Assembly (NCBI GenBank): GCA_030037185.1
Contig: JASHRR010000535.1
Span: forward strand, 1-15,263
Source of the DNA: Xanthobacteraceae bacterium
GTDB lineage: Bacteria > Pseudomonadota > Alphaproteobacteria > Rhizobiales > Xanthobacteraceae
DNA: 15,263 nucleotides
Direction of reading: 5' to 3'
The notes under the pieces were generated by a model. That model worked only from the letters and a program-made list of their open reading frames with translations. It was not told where the DNA came from and made no database searches. Each line of letters starts with the position of its first letter. The stretch's first letter is position 1. The translations under genes were made by a program, and so were the position numbers. Shown piece by piece: positions 14,397 through 15,263 of this stretch.

Positions 14397-15263
14397 CTAC
14401 TCGACGATCAACAACCGGCCTCGCCCCTCAGCGTCAAACGCGGTCTCAGGCCTCGATCTTTCGCGATCAGGTCGCCAGCCCGGCGGGCCAACGAGGTACG
14501 ACCACCGGTCCCGCCACGACCGCGCGTGCCACAAATCGCCAACCAGCGCCGCCCATTCATGAAAGGCGATGACAACGGGGTTATTGGACCGCAGCGGCTC
14601 TACCAGCCCGTAGCGGCATGGCAGATCGTCGCGCTCGGCCACGAACGTACCGAAGATGCGGTCCCAAATGATGAGCACACCGCCATAGTTGCGGTCGAGA
14701 TATTCGGGATTGGCGGCATGGTGGACGCGATGGTGTGAGGGCGTGTTCAGGACATATTCGAGCCAGCCGAGCCTTGGAATCCATTCCGTGTGCAGCCAGA
14801 ATTGATAGAGCAGGTTCAGCGAGCCGGCGATGGCAACTGCTTGTGGCGCGAAGCCGAGCCAGATGAGCGGCACGTAGAAGATGGCCGCGCCGGTCAGCCG
14901 GCCGGTCCACCCAAAGCGGTAGGATGCGGCAAGATTCAGCTCATTTGAAGAATGATGGACAGCATGCGTCGCCCAAAACCAGCGAACGCGGTGGCTGCAG
15001 CGGTGGAACCAGTAGTAGCAGAAATCCTGGCCGATCAGGAGCGCAACCGCCGCGCCAGCCGTGTCGATTGGTATCGTGAACAGATGGTGGCGGTGAGCGA
15101 ACGCAGACGCCGGTGCAGCAATGCTCAGGCTGAAGAACGTCAATACGATATACTGGCGTCCCAGAGCGTCGGCGAGCGAAGCGAAATAGGCGCGCCAATT
15201 GTAGCTGCGACGCATCACTAGGGCCAGAACCAGGCCCTCCAGGGTCGCAATCACCACCACGAC
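14397..15263 (-). CDS. Fatty acid hydroxylase/sterol desaturase-family membrane protein (5' end outside window)
   Basis: The frame is open to the right edge. A GTG at 15260 could serve as start, but the sequence reads straight through and the family normally has another short hydrophobic stretch upstream, so I treat it as partial (288 residues visible). The di-iron histidine motifs are complete: HRCSH (numbered from 15260, 86-90), HAVHH (99-103), His157 in HTEW, and HHRVHH (176-181). Hydrophobic segments before and between them fit an inner-membrane enzyme with the histidines on the cytoplasmic side. The family uses iron and O2 to hydroxylate or desaturate lipids; bacterial members act on sterols, hopanoids, carotenoids or fatty acids, and the substrate cannot be told here. 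Residues after about 220 are more polar and less conserved. Confidence 0.9.
   Translation of the reverse strand, partial: VVVVIATLEGLVLALVMRRSYNWRAYFASLADALGRQYIVLTFFSLSIAAPASAFAHRHHLFTIPIDTAGAAVALLIGQDFCYYWFHRCSHRVRWFWATHAVHHSSNELNLAASYRFGWTGRLTGAAIFYVPLIWLGFAPQAVAIAGSLNLLYQFWLHTEWIPRLGWLEYVLNTPSHHRVHHAANPEYLDRNYGGVLIIWDRIFGTFVAERDDLPCRYGLVEPLRSNNPVVIAFHEWAALVGDLWHARSWRDRWSYLVGPPGWRPDRERSRPETAFDAEGRGRLLIVE

Noticed and set aside
1..15263. CRISPR arrays, tRNA or rRNA genes, phage structural genes, toxin-antitoxin or defence systems
   Set aside because: I looked for regularly spaced repeats and for recognisable conserved sequence of these kinds on both strands and saw none. This was done by eye, so a divergent small RNA could be missed.

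Overview
The window looks like a piece of an alphaproteobacterial genome, most likely of the Bradyrhizobium/Afipia/Rhodopseudomonas kind. This is inferred from the high G+C, the style of the LysR, TetR, SDR and RND proteins, and the IS630 and IS21 remnants; no rRNA or tRNA gene is present to settle it. Only about half to two thirds of the sequence is convincing coding DNA. The rest is long gene-poor spacers and decayed genes, as in an accessory or eroding region.

Left part (1-3.9 kb): the 3' end of an IS630-type transposase with a probable element end; a frameshifted, stop-containing remnant of a DHA2-type (EmrB/QacA) drug-efflux gene on the minus strand; an intact LysR regulator pointing away from it, whose stop codon lies inside a long hairpin; a gene-poor stretch with one promoter-like palindrome and one small doubtful membrane-protein ORF; and a badly frameshifted relic of an IS21-type istA.

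Middle part (3.9-7.7 kb): an exported DUF3828-like protein with a Tat-like signal; a 730-bp spacer; an isoaspartyl peptidase/L-asparaginase of the Ntn-hydrolase type on the minus strand with a very strong ribosome binding site; a 710-bp spacer with two palindromic sites; a short-chain dehydrogenase homologue that lacks the family's catalytic Tyr and Lys; and a short pentapeptide-repeat relic.

Right part (7.7-15.3 kb): the best-understood unit is a TetR repressor gene divergent from a two-gene RND efflux operon (periplasmic adaptor plus inner-membrane pump of the MexE/MexF type). The 107-bp tetR/pump intergenic region carries two copies of a 16-bp operator-like palindrome, 51 bp apart. No outer-membrane channel gene follows, so the pump would have to borrow a TolC/OprM-type channel from elsewhere. 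After another spacer come a small secreted protein with eight cysteines and, at the right edge on the minus strand, a membrane fatty acid hydroxylase/sterol desaturase-family protein cut by the window.

I found no CRISPR array, no tRNA/rRNA and no clear multi-gene novel system. The most interesting leads are the paired TetR operator, the catalytically stripped SDR, the eight-cysteine exported protein with a duplicated translation-start region, and the palindromes at 2743, 6581 and 6706.
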